From the NCBI GenBank assembly GCA_029747015.1, contig JAKOGI010001198.1, forward strand, positions 197,501 through 261,500: a DNA stretch of 64,000 nt. The letters run 5' to 3'. The stretch is from Carnegiea gigantea (Eukaryota; Streptophyta; Magnoliopsida; Caryophyllales; Cactaceae). A program made the position numbers and the translations under genes. Shown piece after piece: positions 24,238 to 35,563 of the stretch. The notes below the pieces were generated by a model. That model did not search any database. It worked only from the letters and a program-made list of their open reading frames with translations, and was not told the DNA's origin. Positions within the stretch are counted from its first letter, which is position 1. Each line of letters begins with the position of its first letter.

Positions 24238-24745
24238 ATGCTAAAAATGGGTACTTTCACTCAGTGGCCTGTGTTCTTTCTCTTCTTGCTGATGTGCTCT
24301 GCGACTCAGTTGAATTCCAACCAATTAAAACTTGCCCATGTAAGTTTCCCACGAACCCATTTGTAAATTTCAAAGCTTTTTTCTGGGTATTCCTCAAAAT
24401 TGATGAATTTGCTCTGTTTTGTTTTGGACCTTTTTTTTTTTTTGTGTGCGTGGGAAAAAGGCAAATGGGTTGTGTTCATCAGGGAATGGGACAGATGTGG
24501 AAGAAGGGATGAAATTGTACCCATTAATTGATGGAGAGAAAGTGAAGAATATGATGGTGATGAATGAGACAAGAAGAAAGCTTGGGAGTTTTCAGATTTG
24601 TGCGCCTTGCACTTGCTGTGGAGCTAAAGGTGTTTGCTTGCCTTCTCCTTGTTGTTATGCCATCAATTGCAATATCCCAAACAGGCCCTTTGGCTTCTGC
24701 TCATTCACCCCAAGAACCTGTAATTGCTTTGGATGCCATCTTTAA
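24238..24745 (+). CDS. Small secreted cysteine-rich protein, 12-Cys C-terminal domain
   Basis: Two exons, 24238-24339 and 24461-24745, joined in phase 0 (387 nt, 128 aa). Exon 1 encodes a hydrophobic N-terminus (MGTFTQWPVFFLFLLMCS) typical of a signal peptide. Exon 2 encodes an acidic/basic linker and then a compact C-terminal domain with 12 Cys in about 50 residues, including CAPCTCCG, CLPSPCCYAINC, NIPNRPFGFC and CNCFGCHL. This dense C-terminal pattern resembles a conserved plant family of unknown function (I believe the group labelled DUF7866), not EPF/EPFL or defensin spacing. The likely role is extracellular, but no function is assigned. The acceptor chosen (after GGGAAAAAG) is the only one that keeps phase; the CAG at 24482 would lead to an early stop. 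The pyrimidine tract ends 13 bp before the acceptor. Confidence 0.75.
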
Positions 24746-26804
24746 GGTGGAAAAAAATAAAAGAAAATTATAAATCAGGAGTAAGAATAGGAAGAATATC
24801 TGTTCTTGCTCTCATCTCTTTTTCATTTTCCCTTTTTTTCCTTGAGTTTTTTAATTATGTTATTAATTGGTGTTATTATTGTTAATTGGGGACAGCTATT
24901 TCCAGGTAAGGTTTTGCTATTTAACTAAATGTGATCGATGTCTTCTTGTCCCATCATCTCCTTGGGAGTTGGGATTCACAAAGAAAAAAAAGGGAGGGAA
25001 AAAAAGAGAATTTTTTCTCTAAGTAGCAAAAGTTTGCCTGGAAAAAGCAATGCCCCAATGGTTTAGTCTAATTGGGGGGTCAATTAAGCCTAAGGTGCAT
25101 AATTCTCTCTTATATGTTTAGCAGTAGTAGTTTGATTAAGGTGCACAGTGGAGTTTGTGATTAAGAATCATTTGCCTTCCTATTATTTTAATGCAAAACT
25201 ATTTGCCCATTGCTTGATGAAACATTCGTAATAATGAGGTTCAATTGATGTCTCTCTTTTCTTGATCTACTTGATACTCAAGTCTCTTCTCTCCATGGAT
25301 GATGCTATGCATTACCTTGGCTTAGAAGATGATCATCTTGCCTTTTGGAAGTTGTGCTTTACTCATCACAAGTTGTTATATGATACAGTCCCAAGGATAG
25401 TTTATGCGAGATTGACTTCTTTTCCATTGGACATCTTTTTAAAACTATTGCTCAGCTACTTTCCCGTATGATTTACACGTTTTAGGTGAAACAGTCTCAT
25501 CAAGGACAAGCTCGTTTTTGCAGTTAATTGAGCTAGGACATTGATCATGGTAGCCCCTTGAATTTTTTTTTTTTTTTTTTGGGTGGTACTTCACGGTTTT
25601 TACAAGTTTAAGCAATAGAAGTAAAAGTTCTAGGCAACCAAAACATTCTCTTTCACAGGTTCACTTAAAGCCAGAGTGTCATTGGTATGGTATACAGTTG
25701 AAAATGTTGTTCTGTTATTAGTGCTCAGTAGGGGCAGCCTAGAAAGGCATGCAGTTGTATTCTTCTTCCTGGCATGGAATTTCTTCAGTACACCATTGGT
25801 CAAATGAAACAGCAGAGATGCATTCACTTTGGAACGCCCTTTTTCAGTTGGGTTATGGGTCTTCTTGTGTCTGTTGAGAAAGGGGGTGTTTTTGGTGGGT
25901 ATACATAAAAGCAGAGGTGCCTTTAATGTGTTGATGAGAGGAGTAGATGTGCTGTTATTGCCTAGCTAACTATGTAGCAGGGAAAGCAAGGATAGCCCCA
26001 CAGCTAAATTGTAATTGTTGAGGTGGGTGGCAGTTCGGTAGAGCCATTAAAGGCTTAGATATCTAATTTTGCTCCCTAAGAAATACTAATGAAAAAGGAA
26101 TTATATACTTCTGCTACTGGGATTTCTTTATTCATGTTTGTTTGCTTTTGCTGGTTCATATTGTATCGATTAACTGAGGGAGTTGCTCTAAAAATTTTAT
26201 TTATTTGTTGACTTAGGTAAACCACAAATCTCTCACTGCCTAGTTTAATATGGGGGGTGACACCCATATGTACACGTAGTTTTCCCTTTTTTTGGTTTAT
26301 TTTTTTGGGGGGGGGGTGTTGTAGTTACAAACCCTAATGTAGTTGACTAATTCCTGTATTCAACAGGCATTGTCCATCTTTGAAGGCTCTTTTGAGCTTT
26401 TGTATTGTTTTTTGTTCATTTGAGCAATCAATCATTCAAAAAAGTAGTTGACAATTGCCTTCCCCCGCCCCCCTTAAAACAAAAAGAAAAGTTTAATGTG
26501 GTGTTTGAATGTGAGAGGGACCATGGCTCCCGAGATATCTCCTTTATTAAACATCTCATGTAGGCATGTGTAATGATATACAATCTATGCATCACATATA
26601 AATGACTCCCAAATGAAAACTTGGGGGTGTGAAATTGTGGCTTTGTTCTTCTCTGAATTCTCCCTGTACAGAAATCACTTGCAACTGCTCAAATTCAGCA
26701 GAGCAGCTAACATAACAAATTTGAATTGTACTTCAACTCAATCCTGGCAATGCTGGGGGTGTTCATCTGGTTAACCCTTGTGTTTGTTGTTTTTTTTTTT
26801 GGTT

Positions 26805-26837
<33 letters not shown>

Positions 26838-26852
26838 GGTGACCACTTCTTG
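24746..26852. other. Intergenic between convergent genes, no gene recognised
   Basis: Contains the 3' UTR of the cysteine-rich gene and, at its right end, the 3' UTR of the DUF707 gene. It holds homopolymer junctions near 25565 (T then G), 26285-26317 and 26785-26836 (T run then about 20 G). The open frame at 25262-25471 has no motif or splice context. Confidence 0.55.
26785..26836 (+). repeat. T-run/G-run junction in the DUF707 3' UTR
   Basis: Two T runs separated by GG, then an uninterrupted G run of about 20 bases, ending 17 bp from the stop codon of the minus-strand DUF707 gene. Its transcript would therefore carry a C-run then A-run just after the stop. Tract length is prone to sequencing and assembly error. 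Confidence 0.85.
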
Positions 26853-29800
26853 CTAGCGTGCAATCGGCTTTAATGGCTCTGGATAAGGATTATTCCAGCA
26901 TTCGTCTGCTGCTGCTGCTCTATCCCATCGTCTTCTGAAGATCTTGTACTCGTTGTATGATTGCCTTCTCACCTGAGAATACATATTCAGAGAAATATTT
27001 AGTTTCCAGGACTGAAACCCCCATCCTAATGTGTTCCAGCCTAAATGACTCGATGAACACCCTCTGGATCTTGGACTATGAGTTGTGCAGTCTAAATGAG
27101 GATAAGAATGTCAAAAGAGTTGAATTTTAGGAGTCACTTACTTCAACCCTCATGTCTAGAACGTTAAGTTGATGCTGCAAATGGCAAAAATACCAAACAA
27201 ATAGGTTAGATTAGATGATAACTGGGATACATCCTTAAACTTACAGTTAACTGGCTGATGCATTGCACTTTGAACCCGGGAAAGTTAAGGTTCTATGTCT
27301 TTCGTGTGTGTGGCGAAAGGGGGCCCCGGGGGGGGGGGGGGGGAGGAGGGTTGAGAAAAAAAGGGTGGGTTTTGTCAGCCTACGATCCTGCTGACGATCT
27401 GTAACTAATGCATCGATGGATACTTCACCTTTTTCGAGGGCTCCCCCAATGTAGGAAGGCCGTGATGAACGACATACTCTGCATCGACGACCCCAATATT
27501 TTTGGTTCGTTCACCCTATATCAACAGCAGACAATTATACAGAGCATCAGTGACTAGTGCTGATACGGCCGAGGGAGGAGATCGAAGAACAGAGGACAGA
27601 AAACAAGGAGCAGCAGGAAGGATGACCAAGGTTGGAGTATATGCCTGAGCACAATAGCCGAGCTGAATATCCAAACCCCAAGCGTGTATCAAGTCATTCT
27701 GTCCAAAGCATTTCGAACCAAAACCTATGTTAGATGTGTGTTAATCTAGGCAGATTTCGTCCATGACCATGTGCAGAAAAAAAGGAAAAGGTGGACTTTA
27801 ATGGAAGTCGGAAGACATACCTGGATCATGTACCACACACAGCGCCATGCTGGTCGCGAAAACACAGGAGCCATGACTTCTATCCATCTGCATTACATCA
27901 CAAGACACCTGAGTTGCATGCACTATCCCTTGCTGAGAAAATGTTTAATTTTCATACTGCTTTTTTAAGCCATTCGCCTACGCGCCCCCCCCTGGTCTTT
28001 TCAATGTTTTTTCACTCTCTATAACAAACCAACACAATCCGATGCAGGATTTGGAGACAATTTAGATATAAGTAGCTTTACTCCCTCAAGATACCCACCA
28101 AAAATTTTTGTAAAATCCATGACTTGGTAGAATGAAGGAAAAAAAAATCATTCGCAGCACAAGAAGCTGACAATGATTACCCAGTGCAAGGAGGAGCTGT
28201 GCTGTTGTCATCACATTCTCCTGGTTTGTATGTTCTCCTGCAAAACCCAGCAACCACGCCCAATTAGAGTGTAGGAGTTGTGACTGACAACAGCAGAAAG
28301 ACAAGTCCTTCAAATCGAAACGTCGTTAAGAGAAACCTGTGAACATTTCCTCTCCTTCCACGGGCTGTGATCTGATGATGCACCTCTGACCTGTTGCCAT
28401 CCAGGGCTGGCTGCGATATTTCTAAGCCTTCCTCTCTAACTATAGATATGTACCTGTGTACATGAACATAGAGGTACAGCCATATCAAACAATGTTCATG
28501 AAGCAAATGAAACGTAATCAATGGAAGTTCATTTCTAAGATGAACAGGTAATGAAAAATTGGCAGGATATTACACACCGTAAAGGATCAAAGTGTTCCAC
28601 TCCAATATCTTCATCCCAGAGGAAGACATATTCATAGCCAGCAACTATATCCGGATGCAAAAACCGCTTAGCGAACCACCTACATCAGCACCACCATAAA
28701 CGATTCAGCCAAGTCCAAGAACATAAACAAGCGATCTTAGATTAAAGGCACGGCGTGATCATGTCTTATGTTACTCGTGCTATTCATTTCGACTCAACTA
28801 CTCCTGCGGGACATTGAATGGTGTGACGTCAATATCAATACTTGACAGTTCATTCAGCACAGAAACACGCAAAACTTTCAAAGATCTTTCTAGCTGATAT
28901 TTACATGGATTGTATAATGAAGAAACTAAAATGGGCAATGCAAAGACGTCTCATGCAAGCAATAGGATAGGATGAAGCCTATGAAGCAAAACTAGAAGTG
29001 ACCAGGGACACAGGAAACTCTCACTTGAATGCATGAAAGCTCAGATGGACAATGCTAATACCATTTAGTTTGATTGATGGCAGAGACGTGAACAACCTTA
29101 TCATTCCACTCAAATACCTTCCATTCATCCACGACCCCATCATAATGGAACAGCATTACATTGAACCCGCATGGCATAAACTGCGATCAAAGAGAAGGAA
29201 ACAGCCGCTGAAAACAAATCCACGAAACATGGAAGCCAAGTCATAGCCGTGGGCCAGTAAAATGGCCGATTTTGCAGACAATTACCTTCGAAATTATTGC
29301 ATCCACAAGCTCTTTTTGCTTTATTCCAACGGCCATTGCCAGCAAACTTAGAGATGAGTTGCGCTTCTGTTCACAATCAAGGAAGCGTATGACTTGTATC
29401 AACAGTAAGCGATGAGGTTTACTCCTGTAATTCGTTTTTAAGAGTTGCAAAATATTGAGAAATAGGCTTACCCTTGGTAAGCCCCATAGGGGTCTCATTT
29501 CCAAGCTCGAACGTTGAGACACAATGCCTATAGGCAATGACTCACTTCCTCGAGGCCTACACTGATTCTAAAACAGGAAAGTAGCATAAGAGGAAGATCA
29601 CTTGTATAATTTAGGGAAATTTAACATATGTCCTAGGCTAAGTTGAAACTGTTGGTTGTCATTGCTACATAGGGCACATTTTGAGTACTCAAGTAGTTTC
29701 TCTGTTAGCGAATACAGATGACACACCATACGAAGAGTGGCCAACATACAGATAATTGGATGCGTAACCACATAAGGCCACATGTACTTCCCTATGTATT

Positions 29801-31205
29801 TAGAAGCAAATCCGAAAGAAGGAAAACAAACCTCACATCTATTGCTCATTGGGTTAGCATTTTCAGCTTTCACGAGTTGTGGGATCTTCTGCACAGTGAG
29901 CAAGGTAATATGCGCAGAATTGCATCATCATCTGTTGTAGCACTAAGATTGTCAGAGATTAAGTATACAGAGCATACCTGTATATAACCTGGTACAATGA
30001 ATGCATTAGCCACCCAGTAAACTAGGATAATACAAGTCGCTGTTTGAAGAGCGCGGCAAACAAATGATCTTCGGTTTTTTGTATCAGAAAACACTGCAAT
30101 CTGCAATGGCAAATGTCAGAGCATTATGTTCACTGTCATTGGTCAAGAAGGAAATCTACTTCAAATGTTTTTCTGCTGGGAAATTAAAATTAAAAAAGCA
30201 AAAAAGAGATTTCAGAGAGTACACAGAAAGGCTGAAATCTAAGAATATAACAGACAACAAGCAACAAGACAGCAAAATCCAGAAAGCATTCTTCATAACA
30301 TTGAACTGCCAGGATCAAACAGCGACCAGAAACAGCAAAAAGAAATTCCCCCCAAACAGTGATCAGCCAGCATTCCCACTCTACGATTTCCAAGGTTAAT
30401 GAACCACTGAAACCACATATTTGTTGAAGAAATGATGTCACAAAGAAACCCTTATCATGCATAAGTAACTTGAGAACTAGACTGAGCTCATGATCATTAA
30501 TCAAGTCACAATGTTGAGACTAAAAGCAAAACATTAGGGCATGTTCTTTTCGACTTATGAGAAGTACTTATTAGTACTTATTGCTCAAACATGCTAAATC
30601 ATGTTGAAATATACTGACTGGCTGAAGAAATTATAACTATAGTCTTCAATAAGTACTTAACGATGCTAAGTGATGCTGAATTGTGCTGAAAATCATTGAA
30701 TGCGGATGGTAAGTACTTATGATAAATTGAAAAGAACATACCCTAGTAACTTCTGAAATGCATGGCTTCACATATCAACCATCAAGCACACCTCGCTAAT
30801 CACAGAGTTTGAATCCTCGAATGTTCAACTCCTTAATTCAAAACGGGCTCGAAATCTCATCAAGGGCTGCAAATAGTAGTAAATTTTTCTTTGTTGGGTA
30901 TGACCATATCCCCCCCCCCCAAAAAAAAAATTCCCCAACAAACACACACACACACACACAAAACAGCGAGAGAGGGAGAGAACTGTTCCAACACAGCCAG
31001 AGTCAACAAAACGGGATAAGGCAAACAAAAAGAGAACAAACAAAAGATCTGCAGGAGTATAAACTATATTAAACTACTCATTCTGGGCAAAAGATAAATG
31101 AAAAACATGCAAAAAACAAATGGCAGGAGGGGGGAATTTCCCATTTAAAATAACAAAATGAATAATAAATTGCCCAAAATCACCACTTACGTTCTTAGCC
31201 ACCAT
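26853..31205 (-). CDS. DUF707-family membrane protein, 13 exons
   Basis: Exons, in transcript order: 31205-31191, 30100-29978, 29567-29472, 29366-29286, 29180-29062, 28679-28578, 28453-28337, 28237-28181, 27887-27821, 27698-27645, 27515-27429, 27174-27142 and 26972-26853. All phases agree (1071 nt, 356 aa). After MVAKN and NRRSF a membrane segment spans about residues 17-40, then a lumenal-type domain with the family blocks SLEMRPLWGLP, LLAMAVGIKQKELVD, NVMLFHYDGVVDEW, AKRFLHPDIVAGYEYVFLWD, SEVHHQITARGRR, EVMAPVFSRPAWRCVW, HAWGLDIQLGYCAQ and ECWNNPYPEP. Full length for the family. DUF707 proteins are plant type II membrane proteins of unknown activity, often regarded as glycosyltransferase-like; the DED in FLWDEDIG would suit that, but this is inference. 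Intron 10 appears to begin GC (CAG|GCATAT). Intron 1 holds a MITE. Confidence 0.93.
30537..30743. mobile_element. PIF/Harbinger-like MITE, copy 2, in intron 1 of the DUF707 gene
   Basis: The 5' end is GGGCATGTTCTTTTCGACTT and the 3' end, reversed, is GGGTATGTTCTTTTCAATTT. Flanks are TTA and TAG (TA in common), close to a TWA duplication. The interior has AGTACTTATTAGTACTTA on the left and its rough inverse on the right, so the 207 bp can fold back on itself. Confidence 0.7.
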
Positions 31206-31450
31206 GTTGGTGTTACAAATCCCGAATTGGCAACACCCTTTTCTGTGCAAAAGTTTCAGTTTTTCTCCCTAAAATGATAAGAATGAAGAAAGATCCTGAA
31301 ATCCCAGAATTATATAATCATTCACCCTTCAAAATCAAACTCAAGCTCGAAATCAAATCAAAATCAGAAAAAGGCTAAAACTTTGTACCCACCTGCTTAT
31401 TTGCGGAAGATAAACAGAGAGAGAGAGAGAGAGAGAGAGAGGAGATGAAA
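31206..31450 (-). promoter_or_regulatory. Probable 5' leader of the DUF707 gene with a (CT)n tract
   Basis: Upstream of the DUF707 start codon. On the transcript strand it holds (CT)n (plus-strand GA run at 31409-31441), common in plant 5' UTRs and core promoters. No clear TATA box was picked out. Confidence 0.45.
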
Positions 31451-32019
31451 ATGGAAGATGAAACAAAAGGATGGGTTTTTATGAATTAGTTCAATGAATT
31501 AAATTAGCTAAATGCGTATTGGTAATCGGTAACGCATTGAATAATGACGATTGTAATGATGATGATGATGATGTCAGGAGGAGAGAGCAAATGGGGAGCG
31601 AAGAACATGGAGCACGATCTTTGGAAAACATTTGCAAGGGAAAAACAGGGCAACAGGCAGATTGATTTCCTACCTGCGTTCAAATTGCTCTCTTGTTGGT
31701 TGGTTTTGGGTTAAGATTGCAATCACACCACAAGAATTATCATTCAGATGAGAAAATTCAGCCTTTATTCCTTCATCATTTCGAAATAAAACATGCGTAA
31801 TATTTCTAGAAAAAAGTTTTTTTAAAGAAAAAATAACAGGAAAATTATCAAGAAAATGGTCTACCGAAAAAGTATATTGTGACTTGATTTTATGCAGTGG
31901 ACCCAAGATTCTAGTCACTGATTCTAAGGAACAAATACTAGAAGTCAACTCAAAGGGGATTGTTCTTTTAAATTATCACAAATATTTATTATTACCATTT
32001 AATAATATTTACGGTACAT
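31451..32019. other. Upstream region of the DUF707 gene
   Basis: Contains a (GAT)n microsatellite at 31556-31574. No gene recognised. Confidence 0.5.
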
Positions 32020-32670
32020 GTGTTTGGTTAGGTGACAACCATCTTTTCGAAAAATAATTTTTGGATTTTTGGATAATTGGTACCAACATTTTGGAAAAGA
32101 ATTTTTAGGAATATAGATTTCCCCCAAGTAAGGAAAATATTTCATAAGTTTTTGGACGTAAGTAAACTTTTCGCTTCCGCAAGTAAAGAAGAGATGATGT
32201 AGTCAGTCAAAATTTAGGAGCAAAATTCAGTTTTACTGATTTCGAACAAAACTTGACCATCTGGTAGGAAAGGCTAAAACAAGCTCAATCTATTCAACAA
32301 TTCTTTTAGTTAGTCAATATTTATTTCCACTGTGATAATTCGATCGATTTTTTTTTGTCATTTAACCAATTTGTTTGACATTTTCTGCCGCTTAAACAAC
32401 TTCAACAATTTGGATTACGAGAAGCTCAAATCTCAATTTTGAGCTCAAAAGTCATTTATTTGGTAATATTTATCTCTACTATGATAACTAAAACGACATT
32501 TTTGGTCTCTTAAAAATTTTATCTGACACTTTTCCTGTTTTTCCGTAGAAAATGATTTATTTTGCACTAGATTACGAAAAGCTTGAGATGAAAATCCATT
32601 TTCCTTGAAAAAATATTTTTTATGAAAATCATTTTCCAAAAAAAACCATTTTCCTTCGAACAAGGCACAG
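32020..32670. mobile_element. Foldback-type element, copy 1, with internal repeats
   Basis: Starts GTGTTTGGTTAGGTGACAAC, with TTTTCGAAAAATAATTTTTGG close inside, and ends with AATCATTTTCC and CCATTTTCC motifs, giving loosely inverted ends. The interior has about two units carrying the anchor GAGCTCAAAAGTCATTTATTTGGT and CGACATTTTTGG, the same unit found four times in the element at 42466-43426. No coding capacity and no confirmed target duplication. Confidence 0.5.
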
Positions 32671-32695
32671 CGTTAATTTTTTTGCTCCTTGAGAT

Positions 32696-33056
32696 GTATG
32701 TCCTGTTTGGCAAAATTAGTTATTTAGGTAGCTGATAGCAGTTCAGGTAGCTGATAGCAGTTCAGATAACATATACCATTTCCAACTTAGCTGTTAGCGG
32801 ATGGTTATTTTGATGAGCGGTTGAAATAAATATGTGCGGTAAATTTAGCTATTAAGTTAGCTGATTAATATAAATTGATAAAAAAATATCGATAATTTTC
32901 GATAATAAAATTTTCAAATGATATTTTTTTCGCAAAAAAATATAAAACACTATTTTTAAGTGCCAAAAGTTATTACTATTAGCTTTTCAGAAACGCTACG
33001 TAAAATACAAAAACTTACTTGAAATGGTAGTCAGAACACTAGGTTATCAAACATTA
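32696..33056. mobile_element. Possible small MITE
   Basis: The left edge CTGTTTGGCAAAATTAG and the right edge, reversed, TAATGTTTGATAACCTAG are weakly inverted. Inside is a 19-bp perfect tandem duplication, AGGTAGCTGATAGCAGTTC (about 32728-32765), and TTAGCTGATTA repeats. No target duplication was confirmed. Confidence 0.35.
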
Positions 33057-33445
33057 AAAATTAGCTGATTAGTATATTAACTTGGCTGAAATACTAAATG
33101 CTACTATTGGTGCCGAATATGACGGTAGTCTATTGGTAAAGTGTTAACCTTTCACAAGAGAGATTAAAGTTTGATTAACCTACGATCTCATGCGCATGTG
33201 AATTTTTTCCCATCAACATAGAATGATAGTTAAATTTTTTTAAATATAGTTAAACTCTAGTACTCAATATCATATATGTTTATTCACTATAATATACTCC
33301 TAATTCAATTGTATTTCAAACTTTTCAATAACAATCAGTCCCTAGTTATCAGTTTTATATTAATTTTCTGCGACATCATCAATAGCATTTGCTCATTCCA
33401 TCCCAATTTATTTGCATGGTTTGAGAAAACAAGCATACTAAAGAT

Positions 33446-33466
33446 CCCCCCCCCCCCAAAAAAAAC
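33446..33466 (+). repeat. C(n)A(n) homopolymer junction
   Basis: A run of about twelve C followed by eight A. Same type as the junctions at 18149, 30911 and 40838. Confidence 0.85.
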
Positions 33467-33499
33467 CTCTAGTTAGACCCCTGGCTTGTCAAAAAAAAA

Positions 33500-33807
33500 T
33501 AAAAATAAATTAGAGTTTAATTTTGAGATCTATTCTCAAGATATTACTTATCAACAAGTTAAAAAAATTTATTAGTTTTCAAAGTAATTAAAATTAAAGC
33601 TCTTTCTTTAGTACAAATTCTTTTATACCCATGCAATAAATAAACTATTTGCTTTATTTTCATGAACCAATTGGTCTGTGTAGTTTATTACTATGAAGAG
33701 TATAAGAATAAAAAAAATTAATAAATTTTATAAAAATAGAAACTATGCAAATAATTTGTGATGTCCGAAAAGGAATTAACAAGTAAACAATTTGGGACGG
33801 AGGGAGT
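33500..33807. mobile_element. Truncated Stowaway-like MITE (right end only)
   Basis: The right end reads TTGGGACGGAGGGAG followed by TA. Reversed, that is the CTCCCTCCGTCCCAA terminus of plant Stowaway elements, which duplicate TA. The matching left end was not found, so the left boundary is arbitrary and the element is probably truncated. Confidence 0.6.
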
Positions 33808-34169
33808 AATACTGAAGACCTTTTCATTGATCCGAAAGAAGGTCCTTGAGCAAACCCAGAAAATTTCTCATTATTTTGTCACAATTCTGCAGTAACTTTG
33901 GGGCACGAGTAAAAATTACCAATATTAACTACATTCCTTATTTTTTAAAATTGAACAACACCTTATTTAATTTGCATCGTATCACCTTCAATAAATTATT
34001 ACTAATGAGATCTTGTGTGAAATCGTTTCACCTAGATATACTATAAGACAAATATTTTCATGATGATGTTTAGTGAATAAAGGGATAACTAATAATTTAT
34101 TCTGAATAACTTTTTAGACTTACTTGTTTGTCAATCTTGGAGTGTAAAGTAAAGAGTCTACTTATAAAG

Positions 34170-34437
34170 GCAAAGGTTATTTGACGGAGGAGATGTTAAG
34201 CAAATAAGTTTGAATTTCAGCAAATAAGTTCATAAATTTATTCTTTATAATTTCAGAATAAGTTCAGTAAATAAGTTCAGAATAAGTTCAGCAAATAAAG
34301 TTAGTTCAAAATAAGTTTAGCCAAAATAAGTTTAGACAAAATAAGTCAAAGATAACAGCGCCTTAAGTTCAGCAAATAAGTTTATAAATTTATTTTTAAT
34401 AAGTTCAAGACAAGTTCAATAAATTAGTTCAGAATAA
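34170..34437. repeat. GAATAAGTTCAG repeat tract left of MITE copy 3
   Basis: Repeated GAATAAGTTCAG and AGCAAATAAGTT variants matching the right half of the adjacent MITE. Possibly half of another copy into which the element at 34438 inserted. Confidence 0.5.
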
Positions 34438-34804
34438 GGACCTATTCTCTTCGTCTTATTTTGACTGAACTTATTCTGAATTGAACTTATCTAAACTTAT
34501 TTTGAATTTATTTGTTGAATCATTCTGAACTTATTCTGAAACTTATTTACTGAACTTATCTGTAACACAAATTTATGAACCTATTTGTTGAACTTATTCT
34601 GAACTTATTTGCTGAATTTTATTATAAACTTATTCTGAACTTATTAATAAAATTGATTATGAACTTATTCTGAATTGAACTTATCTGAACTTATTCTTCA
34701 AAAAATAAGTCAAAGAGAAAAGTTCAATAAATAAGTTCAAAATAAGTTCAAATAAGTTCAATTCAAAGTAAATTGAGACAAAATAAGATGAAAAGAATAT
34801 GACT
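34438..34804. mobile_element. PIF/Harbinger-like MITE, copy 3
   Basis: The 5' end is GGACCTATTCTCTTCGTCTT and the 3' end, reversed, is AGTCATATTCTTTTCATCTT, flanked on both sides by TAA (34435-34437 and 34805-34807), the PIF/Harbinger target triplet. The left half is CTGAACTTATT units and the right half their inverse, so the whole 367 bp can form a long hairpin. No coding. Confidence 0.72.
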
Positions 34805-34807
34805 TAA

Positions 34808-35563
34808 CCAACCCACTATGTCTTGCAACAAAAGGGAAAGGCGGGGGGGCGGGGGGGGAGAGATGGTGGGATGGCCATTAAGCATTGCAAGTGTAGTGTA
34901 GTGTACTGTGTATCAGTATCATGACTGATAGGATCCCAAGATAGCTCCACACTTTCCATTCAATTCGATAATAATTAAGCTACTCGCGAGCTAGTCCATC
35001 AATTGAGTATGTGCAACTAGGTTTACTTATGCTTCATGGATGAATTGAATTCAATATGATAATCATCTACCAGTTAAATGGTAGAGGATAAACCTATTTT
35101 TGGACCTTCAATCAAAAGTTTAAACTGATGGTTGAAGGCCCAGAAATAGATTTATCTCCTAACATTGAACTTAATAAGTCGTACTCTACGAATATGTGTA
35201 GCACATATGACACTAATAAGACGATAAATAAGGGGCTTTAGGTGTAGGGATGACTGCGAGGTAGAAATCTCCACCCTTATCGGTGTCCCGACTTGAGAAG
35301 GGGAAAAATCCCTGCCCCAAATAGGGAACAAGGACGGGGACCGTCTCTATCCCTGCATAGTAAGGGGGCAAATTTTGTCACTGCTCCCCCACCCCCTCTC
35401 TGTCTTTTAATTATTTGTTTACACCTAGTATGTATATTCCAATATAAATTGCAAAGATATTTTCGAGATTTAAACTTTTAAACCCTAAACGTAAATACCA
35501 ATTCACATATCTTTCTTTCATTTTCCTAGCCGTCGCCTTCAATCGAACCTCCCCTCTCTATAA
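34808..35563. other. Intergenic DNA, no gene recognised
   Basis: Holds a G-rich patch near 34841-34860 and nothing identifiable as an exon or element boundary. Confidence 0.5.

Noticed and set aside
23955..24512. 185-codon plus-strand frame across the cysteine-rich gene
   Set aside because: It starts at TTG, runs through the intron, and is out of frame with both the signal-peptide exon and the 12-Cys exon.
24483..24745. Acceptor CAG at 24482 for exon 2 of the cysteine-rich gene
   Set aside because: With exon 1 ending in phase 0 it would read into TGA after nine codons; the acceptor at 24460 keeps the conserved frame.
24238..24745. EPF/EPFL (stomatal peptide) identity for the cysteine-rich gene
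   Set aside because: The spacing of 12 cysteines and the NIPNRPFGFC block do not follow the six- to eight-Cys EPF pattern.
27329..27347. Long G run as a quadruplex regulatory site
   Set aside because: It lies in an intron and is a single homopolymer; without conservation or G4 spacing, functional meaning cannot be supported.
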